DNA from: Cloeon dipterum
Taxonomy: Eukaryota; Arthropoda; Insecta; Ephemeroptera; Baetidae
Reading direction: 5' to 3'
Length of the DNA: 64,000 bases
NCBI RefSeq assembly: GCF_949628265.1
Contig: NC_088790.1
Span: 28,462,545-28,526,544 of the forward strand
Shown here: piece after piece, positions 12,387-25,200 of the stretch
How positions within the stretch are numbered: position 1 is the first letter of the stretch
Layout: each line of letters opens with the position of its first letter
Made by a program: the position numbers and the translations under genes
The notes under the pieces: model-generated
Databases searched by the model: none
What the model was told of the DNA's origin: nothing
The model's input: the letters and a program-made list of their open reading frames with translations, nothing else

Positions 12387-13313
12387 TTTAATAAGGAGAT
12401 TAGAATTTTCGGGGCTCGTCAAATTTTTGTTGATTGTGTTCTCCGATTATTTCTTTCTTTTTTTAAAGGATTCCCGATTTCCTTTGGGAATTTGTTGGTT
12501 TTAAATCTTTAAATCGGTTAATCAAAACAAAAATTCATGCCAAAAATTATGAACCGCGCGCGCGTTCTATTATTTATTTGAGGAATTCCTCAAAATCAGC
12601 TATTTAACTGTGACTGATTGGTCTGATTTAATTTTTGCACGTTGAAAAGATAAACCGTCGCTAAATTTTGTTTGATTTTTATTATTTACAAACTGTGTTT
12701 GACCTATAGTGGATCGATAGAGGTCAACAATTGAAAATTATTTTAATTGTTGATAGCAATAAGCAGTTGATTGATAAACAATTTGCAAATACTCAAAAGA
12801 GGCCCTTGCTAGAATAAAAATTCCAATTTTTCAAATTTGACAGCGCTTGACCACATTTTCTTCGCATATTTTGATTTCTCTGTCCAACAGCGTATGAAAC
12901 CATTTAGGCAAACTCTTTTTTAAATTGAAATAATTAAGATTCCAAATAAATTGACAGTTCTCACCGTATGAAAAGCAGCCACTTAAAAAAAACACAGCGC
13001 TTCTTAGGTCAATTTCTGCTGCGATCGTAGCAAGGATTTTACAGGATTTTGCAGTATCAATCCTCTTTAACAAAATTAGAACCTCAAATATGAAAATAAT
13101 AATTTAAACTGATAAATTCGACCATTTGATTGGCTGTTTTTGAGTGAATTTATCTGGAAGTTAGATGTGTTTATATAATATTTGGGTATCATGAGAGATA
13201 TAATAATGAACCGTTTTTTTTTTTAAAGTGAGTGCTCGTATTATAAAAAAGTCTTAATTTTACTGTTGGACGGAACTCTTCATTTGGCAGCGTTAGCAAT
13301 GAAACAATAAATA

Positions 13314-15032
13314 TTACGTAAACGTCTTCTTGGTATTAGCTTTGATCCATCCAAGGTAGGGGTAAATGTAGGTGAACGAGCTGGGAATATCACGAGTGCA
13401 GCCAACGTATTGAGAGTTGATGCCAATTATTTCTGTTGAGCTCCTAGTTGGCGATGTGTAAAGCACGGGTCCACCGGCATCAGCCTACAAGTGAAAATAA
13501 ATATGTACTAGAGAGGACTCGCAGAAAAACATATTCGAAAAACCTGATTAAATTCCCAAGCTATAGTATAATAAATAAGAATTTTAGAAAAATCTTACAA
13601 AGCAAATTCCTTCGCTTCCGGAATTGGTGCTTAAACAACCAGTGTTTGCTGGGTACGTCACGTAAGCAGCTATCGTCTCAGAGTTGCATTTGGCCTTATT
13701 CATATATTATTCTGTATTTCGACGATATTTAGCGCTGACCCCGGAGCAACTGTCGCTGCTGTAAAAATATGTGAAAAATTCATGAGCAAAGATAGCAAAT
13801 ACATTTGCCTAAAATTAATTATTAATTCTATGGAATCAATTTAAATAACACCTTTTATTTGCACTGTTTTGCTATTTTTTATGTCAATGTACTTCTTCAG
13901 CCATTCCCAGATGTCAAATAAAAATAAGATTCCATTTTAAAGTGGAAAAATATCACACATAATTAATAAATTTTCTTACTGTCGTCATTAGGGCCGAATC
14001 CCAATGTGGTAAAGGCAGTGTTGTCCAACGTTTTGCTGGGTTTGGCGGTCGACAGTCGAGCTGTCCCGATGTATTTGCTGGAATTGCATATAATTAACAA
14101 ACAGAATTTTCAAATTGCATTTTTCACTCACTGCCAAGAGTGAGCGGCGTGGTCATCCTAAGCAGCGCGATATCGTTGATCATGAAATTATATCTGAAAT
14201 TGGGATGAATTATGGCCGTGGCTGTCACTGGGGTGGCAGACGTCGGATCTTCAAACTCCCCTGCATAAACCTTAATAGTTGTGGCCCTTTAAACATTAAA
14301 AAGTTAATCACACCACCACATTCCTCTATAACAACCCCACCAGCATTCAAGGATTGAATAAAGACATAGGCAGTGAATGGCGACACGAATGTAGCAGCCG
14401 TAAGAGGTGTTCCTCCCAAAATTCTTCCGCTTTCATCCGTTCCGTTGTGATAGATCGGTTTCGCAGTTGTTGGAGCAACTCCAGAATTCGTGTTGTTCTC
14501 TAATTTTGACAGGAAGATTTCTGTATCTGTGTCTATAAATTAAAAAAATTAAATATACATCATGTGAAATTCAATAAAATAATAATTACAATTGGCATCT
14601 GCTACCATAGCTTCCAGAGTGTGTTCTTCTGTGACAACCTCTACATCTACGTTGCCTGTTTTTTTAGCATCTTCTTTCAGACATTTTGAGACCTTGGAAC
14701 CAAAAAATATTTTATTTTTTATATATTAAAGGGGAAATTTTGAAATTTCATACTAACATGGCCTTTACTTCGAGTCTCCTAATGAAAATGACAAACGTTT
14801 TGAAAACAGGTTAAAAATCCCAAGTTCCAAAATTAATTACGTTTTTAAAAAAAAAAAAAAACTACACAGATAACTAAAAAATGCCTATATATAGCATTAA
14901 AAAATGGTGCTAAAAGAAAATACTAAAATAAAATTTAGTGTGAATCTGTATTTAAAATAAAAATGGTTTACTCACTCTAGCAGAAGCCTGCGCAAGAATA
15001 GCAAGCACAACAATCCACCGGGAGGAACGCAT
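13314..15032 (-). pseudogene. SPH-3 pseudogene (serine protease homologue)
   Basis: Exon remnants in order: 15032-14976 (signal peptide), 14692-14590, 14532 to about 14306, 14286-14132, 14077-13980, 13758-13599, 13484-13314. Compared with SPH-5 there are at least three lesions. The end of exon 3 encoding ILSxxWVxTAAHC, its splice donor and most of the next intron are deleted, so CGGV runs straight into intron tail and His57 is lost; a GTGATT donor there would also be in the wrong phase. Exon 5 has two extra bases near its start (14071). Exon 6 has five extra bases near 13705, bringing a TGA into frame. The last exon is intact and reads ADAGGP, so the catalytic serine was already gone before decay. 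Confidence 0.88.
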
Positions 15033-15092
15033 GGTGAAGCCGGCAGCAGCAGCAAGATTGCAGATATATGTTGCACCTCTTATTTGCCGGGG

Positions 15093-15102
15093 TTTATATA
15101 TA
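15093..15102 (-). promoter_or_regulatory. TATA box remnant/box of SPH-3
   Basis: TATATATAAA on the minus strand about 60-70 bp upstream of the SPH-3 start codon, at the position used in the intact paralogues. The promoter appears preserved although the gene is broken. Confidence 0.5.
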
Positions 15103-16949
15103 CTGCTTAGAGAGTCCCTTCCAAATCGAGCAGTATGTACAACGAGTAATTGCAAAACAAAAATGCTGTTTTTAATGCTTCCATTTATACCTGTCGATAA
15201 TTTGTGGTTTTCATGACCTTTGTACCTTTACTGTAGAAGATTCGAGTCGTTCATTTTAGTGGCCCGCATCCTTTAGCAGCGGGCAAATCACTTTAAACGA
15301 CTATCTGATTGGGAGTAATGTTGGAGGTAGAGCGTTTTAGTTTTTGGCCAAATTAACCACTGGATTTTTGGTGCCTTTCTCGGTGCGATAACCATGCACC
15401 AACATTATGGTGGAGATTTATTTTATTATATATTTAATGAATTTTGGAAGTTTTAAAAACGCCCTAAATACTTTTTTGCTCAACGTGCCTGACATTTGGT
15501 TTTTCTGTAATGGGCTTCTTCAACGAACTGTTCGAAATTAGAGGTGATTGAAAAAATTGTCGTGCAGGAAAGATGAAAATTTTGATTTTTTCAAGTTTGA
15601 ACAATAATTTTAAAATAAAAGATTTGCATTAGACCGATATTTCTACAAAAACCTATTATTTATATATTATGCACAAAAGACGAAAAACCTGAAGAGTTGC
15701 ATGCGTCAAAGAAGCAACAACATTTTGACTCAATGTTCTTGATGTATTAAAAAGAAAGGAAACAAATCAATCATTTCAAATAAAAATTATTTATTTGGGT
15801 CGCAACTTCCAATACCAACAATAAATAACGATGATTTACGCAGCATTACAGAAAATTTATAAAAGTCTTGGAATGGATCCAGGGAATGTAGGGATAAATC
15901 CAGGTGAATGAGCTGGGTTGTTGACGTGGGCAGCCCAAGATTTGAGAGTTGATGCCAATAACTTTCCCGAAGTCATCAGTTGGAGATTCGTAAAAAACAG
16001 GTCCGCCAGGGTCAGCCTAAATATTCAAAGATATTTTTATGACATCTTGAAAATGAAATTTAAATTGTTGAATGCCATCTTAGCTCTGTGCAGATTTACT
16101 GGGCTAAATAGATAACTTCTAAGAACGGAAAATTTAAATATAAAATTATCTTTTTGTAAAGCGACCTCGCACCAGCAGTAAAAAAATTATAACTGAGAAT
16201 TTTGAATCAGTATTATTGAAGCAAACGTCCGACTTTACTAATTTCTGTTATTTTACAAAAAAAAAAAAAAAAAACACTAGAGCTCAAAATGACATTATTG
16301 TAGCAATGAATATGAGATATTTATAAAAATGCTTACATTGCAGATTCCTTTAGTTCCGCCAGCGGTTTTCAAACATCCCGTGTTTGCTGGGTACAACACG
16401 TAAATTGGTGCTGTCTGTTGGTTGCACGTTGCTCTATTCATATTCTGCATATCGATAACATTCAGGGTTGATGGCACGTCCACAAAAGATGCTAAAAATG
16501 GCACAAAATGAAATAAATGGAAACGGTAAGTCAATTTCTCTGTAATAATTAATTTTTTCCTAATGAATGAGAACTCTGTAAATGCGTAACCAAATAGGGT
16601 AACGTTAGTATGAAGAGGGAAATTTAAATAAAATTCTGGGGGTCGAGACGGGTCTTTGGGTTGCAGTTTTTTTGCAACTTTTTACAGTTAGAACCCGTGA
16701 TTTGTCGGGGGCCTATTGAGCAAAATTCTAAAAATCCCGTTTCGTATAGTAGTTTCCGAAATCTGACAAGCTAATAACGATCTCCCCCTTTTTGCTTCGC
16801 AGTTAGGTTCTACTTTTTCAGCGCTTCAAATTTAACGTTAAAATATTTTAAAAATATTTTTGATAAATATTTTTAATTTAAATTTTAGTTGGAAAATTAA
16901 TGAAAATAATTTTAGAGTTACACATAGTGAAAGTTACGAGTTATTAATT

Positions 16950-17107
16950 TCTTTAGTTCCGGAAACTGTATAGTCAAACTTCCCAAGTTTCCTTGGGTAG
17001 GTCACACTAAATACCTCTTGCCTGTGCGTTGTTCCATGCATTATTCAGAGTCTGCGTGTCGACAGCAGTCTTTACTGCCCGGTCTTTTATAAGGACCGGA
17101 ACAGTTG
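16950..17107 (-). pseudogene. Decayed duplicate of the penultimate SPH exon inside SPH-4
   Basis: It lies in the intron between exons 17587-17492 and 16491-16337. A good acceptor precedes 17107 and the first 33 codons read in the correct phase (ATVPVLIKDRAVKTAVDTQ...NNAWNNAQARGI), resembling the real exon 6, before TAG at 17009-17007. The expected donor is not recognisable. SPH-1 lacks this copy. Confidence 0.65.
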
Positions 17108-18660
17108 CTAGAAATTGTACAAAATAACAGTTGAAATGGTAAATCGATCAATAAGTAGTATTTTCCTAATACAATTATTTGTTAATCATAGCATTTGAGA
17201 ACTAACTAGCGAGCTTTTACAGTTGGAAGCCGAGACTTGACAGAGGCATAATTCAAAAAATTATAAAAATCATTATTTTATAAATAAATCTCACAAACTA
17301 ATAACAATCTTATCTTTTTCATTTCGCCATTCACCTCTACATGTTCAAGTGATCAAATTTATCGTTAATTAATAAAAAAATTAAATTTGAGAAATATTTC
17401 ATAAAATTATTATTTAAAAAGTTACGGAACATTTTTCAAGTGAAATAAAATAAAATTTTTCCAAAAAATATGTAAATCATGTATAGCTTACCGTCATCAG
17501 GAGGACCGAATCCCAGTGTCGTAAAAACAATATTGTCCAACGCAGTGGTGGGTCTGACGAGCGACAGAGAAGCTTTCCCGGCAGTTCCTATAGAATTGCA
17601 AGTATAATAATTAAAATGCAAGCAGAGGAACCATTCAAATTTTACTCACCACTAAATTTAAGCGCTGTGTCTAATCTAAGCAGAGCGATGTCATTTAATA
17701 AGCAGTTCTGTTTAAAATTGGGATGAATTATTTTCGTGGCTGTACTTTGTGTAGTGGTCGTATTCAGCGGATTCACAATCGCCCCAGCGAAGACAGTAAC
17801 ATCTGTGGCCCTTTAAATAACAAAAATTAGAAACATGACATATATGGAATTACGGAATATAATCACAGCGCGACGCAATGAGCGGCAGTCAACACCCAAA
17901 CGGTGGACAAAATTACACCCCCGCATTCCTGTATAAGAACCCCAACAGCATTGAAGGATTGAATAAAGACATAGGCAGTGAATGGCGACACGAATGTAGC
18001 AGCCGTAAGAGGTGTTCCTCCCAAAATTCTTCCGTTTTCATCCGTTCCGTTGTGATAGATCGGTTTCGTAGTTGTTGAATTAACTCCAGAATTCGTGGTG
18101 CTCTCTAAGTTCGACAGGAAGATTTCGGTTTCTGTGTCTGTAAATTTAAAAAAAAAAAAAAATATAGCATGTGAAATTAAATACAATAATAATTACAATT
18201 GGCATCTGCCACCAGCGCTTCCAGAGTGTATTCTTTTGTGGCATCCACTGAATCAAAGTTGCTTCTTTTTTTTAACATCTTCTTTCAGACCTTTCGAGAC
18301 CTTTGAACAAAATATTAAGTTTTTTCCATGAAAGGATATTTTAAAATTATACATTCTCATGCGTTTAGTTCGATTCTCCAAATGAAAATGACAAACGTTT
18401 TGGAAATAGTACAGATAAGTAGGATTTAAAAAAGAATTAAAACCGTTTGTTATTTGGGGGCTCTAACTTACCCGGGGTCTAAATATTTTGTTAGTTCTTA
18501 AAAATAAAACTATGACAATTTATGTCCCTAAAAAACATTTTTATCCGATTTTTCTCTCTTAAGCACATTCCAAAAATTTTCTCGACCAAGTCACAAAATC
18601 ATAGCAATATCTTATATCCTGAAGATTCAGCAAAACATCTTTTTACGTTTTTTTAAAGCC

Positions 18661-18775
18661 ACACTGCAAATCAGTGGTTAGAAAATCTCAATGCACTCGT
18701 GTCAAATGTGAGTATTTTGCACCACGCAGCAGTGACATGTGGCGGGGTGAGATTTTCTTATCGCTGACTTGCGGT
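18661..18775. repeat. Small foldback element in SPH-4 intron 1
   Basis: Duplicate of 2928-3043, same arms, a few substitutions. Confidence 0.55.
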
Positions 18776-18996
18776 ATACGCAAGTAAAAAAATAATGCCA
18801 ATTGTTAGAAAAAATTCCAACTAAAATTTAGTTTGAAACCTAAATATTTAATGGAAAAATATGGTTTACTCACTCTAGCAGAAGCTTGCGCGAGAAGAGC
18901 AAGCACAACAATCCACAGGGAGGTACGCATTGCGAAGCCGGCAGCAGCAGCAAGATGATACCCAGTTGCAGATGATGCGCCTCTTCTTTTCAGGGG

Positions 18997-19004
18997 TATT
19001 TATA
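18997..19004 (-). promoter_or_regulatory. TATA-like box of SPH-4
   Basis: TATAAATA on the minus strand about 70 bp upstream of the SPH-4 start codon. Confidence 0.5.
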
Positions 19005-20834
19005 CTGTATAGAGAGTCCCTTTCCAATCAATCGGCACAGTGAGAAATTGCAAAAAACTAAAATAGCGGAAATACTTGTTTTTTGGTGCTCCCGTTTATA
19101 CCTGTCGAGAATTTGTAGTTTTCATGACCCTTTTACCTTTACTGTATAGAAGATTCGAGTCGTTCGTTAGTGGCCCGTATTTTTTAGCAGCGGCCAAAAA
19201 TCACTTTTCCCCCAATACTGATTGGAAGGATTGTTGGGGGTAGAGGGTTTAGGTTTTGGGGAAATAGCTACTGGATTTGTGTTGCCTACCTTGGTTTGAG
19301 AACCACGTACATTATGGATGAGTTAATTTTATTGTATTATTTTTTATAATTTTAGGAGATTTAAGAAAACCCTAGTTTTCAAACACAATATTTGATCAAT
19401 TTTTAGCTAAAATTTGGTTTGCAGACACTGCTCAGTAAGACAAACCGATGGTAAATAAATTAAAATTAGCCACAAGCTTTGTAAGTTTTTATTGGACGAT
19501 TGCGTTGCGGAAAGTGACAATTTTTCCACCGATCGATGAGTCTCTTTTCAAGTAGAATCGCGAGATTTGAATTTGATATATTATCCATGTAAAGGATTTT
19601 TAACCTTAAATTTGGGAGATAGCTCCTAACTCGCTGGAAGCTACAAGACTTTATGTATTGTTTCGCCCAAAACTGAACCTCAATTCCTACTACGAGTTTC
19701 CTTGCAAGCAATTCCTGAACATATTTAATTTGAAAATATGACTAAGGTCAAGCACCACCATCTGCTGTGGGCTTACCAAAAAGAAATAAACTTTAAAAAA
19801 TAGGTTCGCCTTTATTTTTATTTTGCTTGCCTCACGCCACAGGAATTTCGGCCGGTCGCCTGAGAATGAACTTTGCAAAGAGGTAAATCTTTTTGTGCTC
19901 TTGAAACGTATAATTAGACTTAATTATTTTAATATTATTCGTTCAGGCCACCAAATGATCCCGGTAATATTTGTTTTGGTGCTATTTAAAGATAGTTAAT
20001 TATACGAGCGCCAAAGTAGAAAAATCGTGGAAAGTATTTATTACTCTTAATTCACCCACGCGCGGTAGAGACGAACATTCGCGGATTGCGAGCATTGATC
20101 TCTCTAAACTTGCAAAGACTTTATTACTAAATTGTCTGTAAATAGAAAACACTCATACTCACTGCCTTTTGCATTTAATAAACACTTGCCGCAATTTTTC
20201 TACCTTACTGGCACTTGTAATTAATTCTCGTCAAATAATTTTCCTCAGTTTTAAATTTACAACTTCCGACTTTTCAAAATAGTTAAGTGTGAAGAGAAAT
20301 TTATATTGCAAGAAGTTTATCCATTTGTTTGAGTTTTTCCGGATGTTTCTTTATTAAATTTAAAAAAAATGACTCAAATAAATTTCTTTCATTTTTCCCG
20401 ACATTTATAATTTTATTATAAGCCCATATATTTAGTGCTCGAAAAAAAAATGTTTTCCACGTTTCTACGGAGATAGGCTGAATCGATTTGGATTTTCACA
20501 GCACGTCAATAGAAATCAGCTTAAGTTCAGAATGCAGAGCAGAAGGATTGAGTCTTAAATATTCTTTTTGCCATCTTTGACATAAGGTCCCCGAAATGCT
20601 CAAATGCGCCTCCCAAATTGCCTTAACACTGCGGAGAATTATTGTTGCTTTTCTTCTAATTCCTATAATTTTGTTAATATTGAGCTATTTGCTATCTATA
20701 ACAATGCGATACATTATTCTTAATTTGGCCAAAAGAGTTTGAAAAAAATGATGTTTAAGTAGCTCTTAAGTTTATCTCATAAGATTAATAATATTATATT
20801 AATTATTGTACTTGGTTTTTTGGCGTCATGGTCG

Positions 20835-20875
20835 TGTTATGCAACCTGTGCAGCACCACTGCCAAGCGGAATAGC
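20835..20875 (+). other. 40-bp conserved dispersed element
   Basis: Same core as 12346-12386 (ATGCAACCTGTGCAGCACC, then TGCCAAGCGG), carried in the duplicated spacer. Confidence 0.55.
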
Positions 20876-21650
20876 TTTGACAAGGAGCTCCGAATTTTCG
20901 GGGTTCGTCAAATTTTCGTTGAATGTATCTCTATATAAATTGTGTTCTCCGATTATTTCTAATTTTTTTTTAAAGTATTCCCGATTTCCATTGGGAATTT
21001 GTTGGTTTATTATTATCTTTTTATATCGTTAATAAAAATATAAATTCATGCCAAAAATTATTAACCGCGCGCGGTCTATTATTTATTCGAGGAATTTCTC
21101 AAAAGCAGTTATTTAATTGTGACGGATTGGTCTGATTTCATTTTTGCTCCATGAAAAGATAAACCGTCGCTAAATTTCGATTGATTTTTATTATTTTTTT
21201 ATTTACAAACTGTGTGTGCCTTAAAGTGGATTGATAAGGGGCGACAGTTGAAAATTGTTGGATGCAATAAGCAGTTGACCGACAAACAATTTGCAATACA
21301 TAATCAAAAGAGGACCTTGCTACAGATAAAATTCAAAATTTTCAAATTTTCTCTTAATTTGACAGCGCTTGACCACAGTTTCTTCGCAGATTTCGGTTTC
21401 TCTCGTTGAGATCTGTCCAACAGCGTATGAAATCATTTAAGGAAATTATTTTTTAATTGAAATAATTAAGATTTCAAATAATAAAAGCAGGCTAACTTTG
21501 CAGCCACTTAAAAAAAATTAATTGTTCCTTAGGTCAATTTCTGCTGCGATCGTAACAAGGTTATTCCAGAATTTTGCAGTATCAATAATCTCTAACAAAA
21601 TTAGAACCTTAAATATGAAAAATAATTTAACTGACATATTTGGCCAATTG

Positions 21651-22074
21651 ACCAGTTGCATAAACCCTTAGTTATTGAAGCCGCCAACAGATGGCGCAAC
21701 CACAGACTTTCTTAAAAATTTTGTTTTAAGCGGGTTTAAGGTATTTCTGCTGCGATTTCAGACTCAATCTAGCTATTTTGTTTTTTTAATTAATTTGCTA
21801 CTTTTTGACGTGCTGAAAACCAAAATCGGTTCAGCCATTTGCCGTAGAAACGTTGGAGAAGATTTTTTTATTTCAAAAAATAGTTTTTCACGATTCTATG
21901 GCGATTGGCTGAACCGATTTTGGTTTTCAGCACGTCAAAAAATAGCAAATTAATTGAAAAATGCACAGTAACTAGATTGAGTCTGAAATCGCAGCGGAAG
22001 TGCCTTAAAATCGAAAGTCTACGGTGGCACCATCTATTGACGGCTTCGAACACTTATGGTTTATGCTACTGGTG
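21651..22074. mobile_element. Foldback MITE-like element, copy 2, with empty site in the paralogous unit
   Basis: Starts ACCAGTTGCATAAACC and ends ACTGGTG, with nested inverted arms as in copy 1. It is flanked by AATTG on both sides (21646-21650, 22075-22079). The other copy of the duplicated spacer reads CCATTTGATTGGC at the same place (near 13127) with no insertion, which fits a 5-bp target duplication. Confidence 0.8.
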
Positions 22075-22248
22075 AATTGATTGGCAATTTATATCTTATT
22101 GGCATAGAAGTTAGATGATCATGCTTATATAATATTTGGGTATCAAAAGAAAGTTTTTTTTTTTTAAAGTGAGTGCATGTGTTATGAAAGTCTTAATTTT
22201 AGCTATCGACCAAACTCTTTTTTTAGCAGCAGTATCAATGAAGAAATA

Positions 22249-25200
22249 TTACGTAAACGCCATCTTGGTATTGGCTTGGATCCATCCAAGGAAGGGGTAA
22301 ATGTAGGTGAACGGGCTGGGAAGATCGCGAGTGCAGCCAACGTATTGAGAGCTGATGCCAATAATTTCTGCTGAGCTCCTACTTGGAGATGTGTAAAGCA
22401 CGGGTCCACCGGCATCAGCCTAAAAATGAAAATAAATCTGTACTAGGACTCGCAGAAAAACACATTCGATAAACCCGATGCATATATATACAACTATTAA
22501 TTTCCAAGGGATAATATTCTGAGGAAAAATTTAAATTGATTATTCTGAAATCATGTCGACCCAAGCGACTCTCTGTAATTTAACCATCCCTCACATAAAT
22601 TCACAAATTCAATATGCCATATATAAGGTTTTTATAAAAATCTTACATTGCAAATTCCTTCGTTTCCGGAATTGGTGCTTAAACAACCAGTGTTTGCTGG
22701 GTACGTCACGTAAGCAGCTATCGTCTCAGAGTTGCATTTGGCCTTATTCATATTCTGTACTTCGACGATATTCAGCGCTGACCCCGGATCCACTGCTGTA
22801 AAAATATGAAAAAAATAAATATTAAATCCATTTTCGTAAAACTAATTACTGGTTCTAATGAAAGCCCGTGAGAATCGAATCAAATATATGACCTTATTTG
22901 CACTTTTTTGTCGTTTTTGATGTCAATGTACTTTTGCAGCCCTTCCCAGATGTCAAATAAAAAAATTCTCCATTTTAAAGTGGACAAAAATTACTGCTGA
23001 TAAGCTTTCTTACTGTCGTCATTAGGGCGGCCGAATCCCAGTGTGGTGAATGCAGCATTGTCCCACGCTTTGCTGGGTATGGCGGCCGAACATCGAGCTG
23101 TCCCGATATTTGCTGGAATAGCATGTAATTAATAATACACTGCAGAATTTTTAAATTGCATTTTTCACTCACTGCCAAGAGTGAGCGGTGTGCTCATTTT
23201 AAGCAGCGCGATATCGTTGATCATGAAATTACGTCTAAAACCGGGATGAATTATGGCCGTGGCTGTCACTGGGGTGGCAGACGTCGGATCTTCAAACTCC
23301 CCAGCGTAAACCTTAATAGTGGTCGCCCTGCAAATATTAAAAAGTTACACACATGGAATGTTGGAAATAAATAAACACGTACAGTGCAACGCAGTGAGCT
23401 GCGGTTATCACCCAAGAGGCGGACAAAATTGCACCGCCACACTCCTTCAGAATTTTGCTAGCGCAATTCTCGCCTTGAATGAAAACGTAGAAATTGAACT
23501 GCGAAAATGTAGCAGACGTGAGGCCCGTTCCACCCAATATTCTTCCATTGTCATCATCTTCAAAGCTCGTGGCGCTCTCTTTAGTTTTATTAGCCGGCAA
23601 GGCCTCGATCTCGGTGTCTATAAATTTTAGAGTTATTATTGCATTGAAAAAAAGAAATGAATATTTACAATTATGGGTATCTTCCTCTAGTTTTTCTTGT
23701 GTGTTTTTATATATGTCGTTCTTTACATCGTGGTGGCCTATTTTTTCTGCATTTTCTTGCTGAAATTTCAACACCATTATTGAACAAAGATTCATTTAAG
23801 GATTATAAAAAGGTGGCTTTGAATTTTAGACAATCAGCTATTGAACCAAAAAAAAAAGAGTTGGCTAAATATATTCACCGTATTTTTTTAATTAAAAAAT
23901 CCTCTCTTCTTAGTTAAAAATATTCTTACATCTTCTACTTGAGATGCATATATATATTATGTTTAAAGTAATATATCAAGGGGTAGTTATAGATGATGAT
24001 TTTTTAATGCTTTCGCAAGAAATACATAAAATTAGCATTAAAGAATTATAAAAATTTAAATCTTCCCAATCTTCAAGAAAGACAAAACAATACAGATTAC
24101 AGATGCACGGACCTGTTAGTGAGCAATTGAATGTGTGCCCCGCAGCAAAAAAATGAGGCTGAAAATTTCAGAGAGGAGATTTTAAGTTTTCAAAAAATTA
24201 CACTTCAAAAGTAAAAAATTTAACATTTTTTTTTATTTTTTGGGTTTTTGCACTTCTAAATCTCGAGTTCTAACAACCACAAATGCCAAAACTACCCACC
24301 GTTAGAGTCTTCTCAACCTCCACTAACCAGCTAAAGTGTTAAAGGGGTGCTTACCCCCTTCCCCTTTCAACCCCATTGCTACAATTTCGATAGTAAATTT
24401 TTGCATGCTTCCTCTGGGCTTACTTTTTTCGGGAAGTTATTGAATTACAGACACTTAAAGATGGAATGCAATCACCACTAAACCCTTCAGTTGGTTAGGG
24501 GAGGATGAGACAGTTTCAACGGGGGGTAGTTTTTGCGATTCTGATGGTTAGAACCCGAGATTTGGAAAAATAACGAAATTTGAATAAAATCCTATTTTTA
24601 CGTATTTTTGGTTTCTTTGCACCTCCAAATCTCAGGTTCTAATCATCATAATTGCAAAAAATACCCACCGTTGGACTCGTCTTGACCTCCCCTGACCAGC
24701 TGAAGGGTTTAGGGGAGATTGCTTTCCATCCCTAAGTTTTTATACAGTTTGTACGATGCAACATTGAGCGGCGCCAGGAACGGTCGTCGCTTTTCATCAA
24801 ACTTGTAGCAAAGGGAATGAAGGGGGATTGGTTTATGCACCTCATAAACCCTTCAGATCATCAGGGCGGGTCGAGACGAGTCCAACGGTGCGTATTTTTT
24901 TTTAGCAATTTTAATGGTTAGAACTCGAGAATAAGAGTTGCAAAATTGACAAAATTTGAAAAAAATCCAATTTTTTTCAGTTTTGAAGTGAAATACCTTG
25001 ATGATGTTTTGTACTGCAGGCGCAGACTGTCTCTGAAAAGAGGAATCGATTAATTTTGCATTATTGTGTGTAACTTTGTAAAATTTGGATCTGGACTCTG
25101 CAAATGAAGAAATTCGGGTTTGTTAAATAAATTTAAATATTGAAGAGGTGTTTCATTTTTTTTCAGACATAAAAAAATTCATAAGCCTTCTACAAAATGG

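Larger units (their letters stand above)
7997..13313. other. Long spacer upstream of SPH-2, no gene recognised
   Basis: About 5.3 kb. 8000-10140 is AT-rich with no coding signal I can support. 10148-10262 is a foldback element. From about 11244 it becomes segmental duplication B. A 40-bp conserved element sits at 12346-12386. Short open frames here (for example near 9319-9687, minus) are AT-rich and without recognisable motifs. Confidence 0.5.
11244..15235. repeat. Segmental duplication B, copy 1 (carries SPH-3)
   Basis: Starts at TGACTAAGGTCAAGC and matches 19738 to about 23800, including the intergenic spacer and the exons of SPH-3/SPH-5. A third, more diverged copy of part of the spacer lies at about 26515-27660. 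Copy 2 contains a foldback insertion at 21651-22074 that is absent here (empty site near 13127). Confidence 0.8.
15846..18930 (-). pseudogene. SPH-4: near-copy of SPH-1 with a one-base frameshift
   Basis: Exons in order: 18930-18874, 18300-18197, 18137-17867, 17810-17650, 17587-17492, 16491-16337, 16016-15846. Splice sites and all other phases match SPH-1. In exon 2 the A-run after GATGTT is eight bases long where SPH-1 has seven (plus strand T-run near 18270). This shifts the frame and reaches TGA a few codons later, before the protease domain. Otherwise it would encode signal peptide, linker, NGRILGG, TAAHC, NDIALL and ADPGGP, again with proline for Ser195. Because the lesion is in a homopolymer, a sequencing or assembly error is possible and the gene may be intact. 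TATA box and start context are as in SPH-1. Confidence 0.75.
15236..19739. repeat. Segmental duplication A, copy 2 (carries SPH-4)
   Basis: Partner of 1-4009. At 19738-19739 it joins directly to duplication B, sharing the short sequence ATGACTA with the 11244 side, which marks the recombination junction. Confidence 0.85.
19738..23800. repeat. Segmental duplication B, copy 2 (carries SPH-5 exons 2-7)
   Basis: Partner of 11244-15235; the right limit is not sharp. The spacer 19740-22248 has no gene. It holds the 40-bp conserved element at 20835-20875, a fragment of the foldback MITE near 20460, and a full MITE at 21651-22074. Confidence 0.8.
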
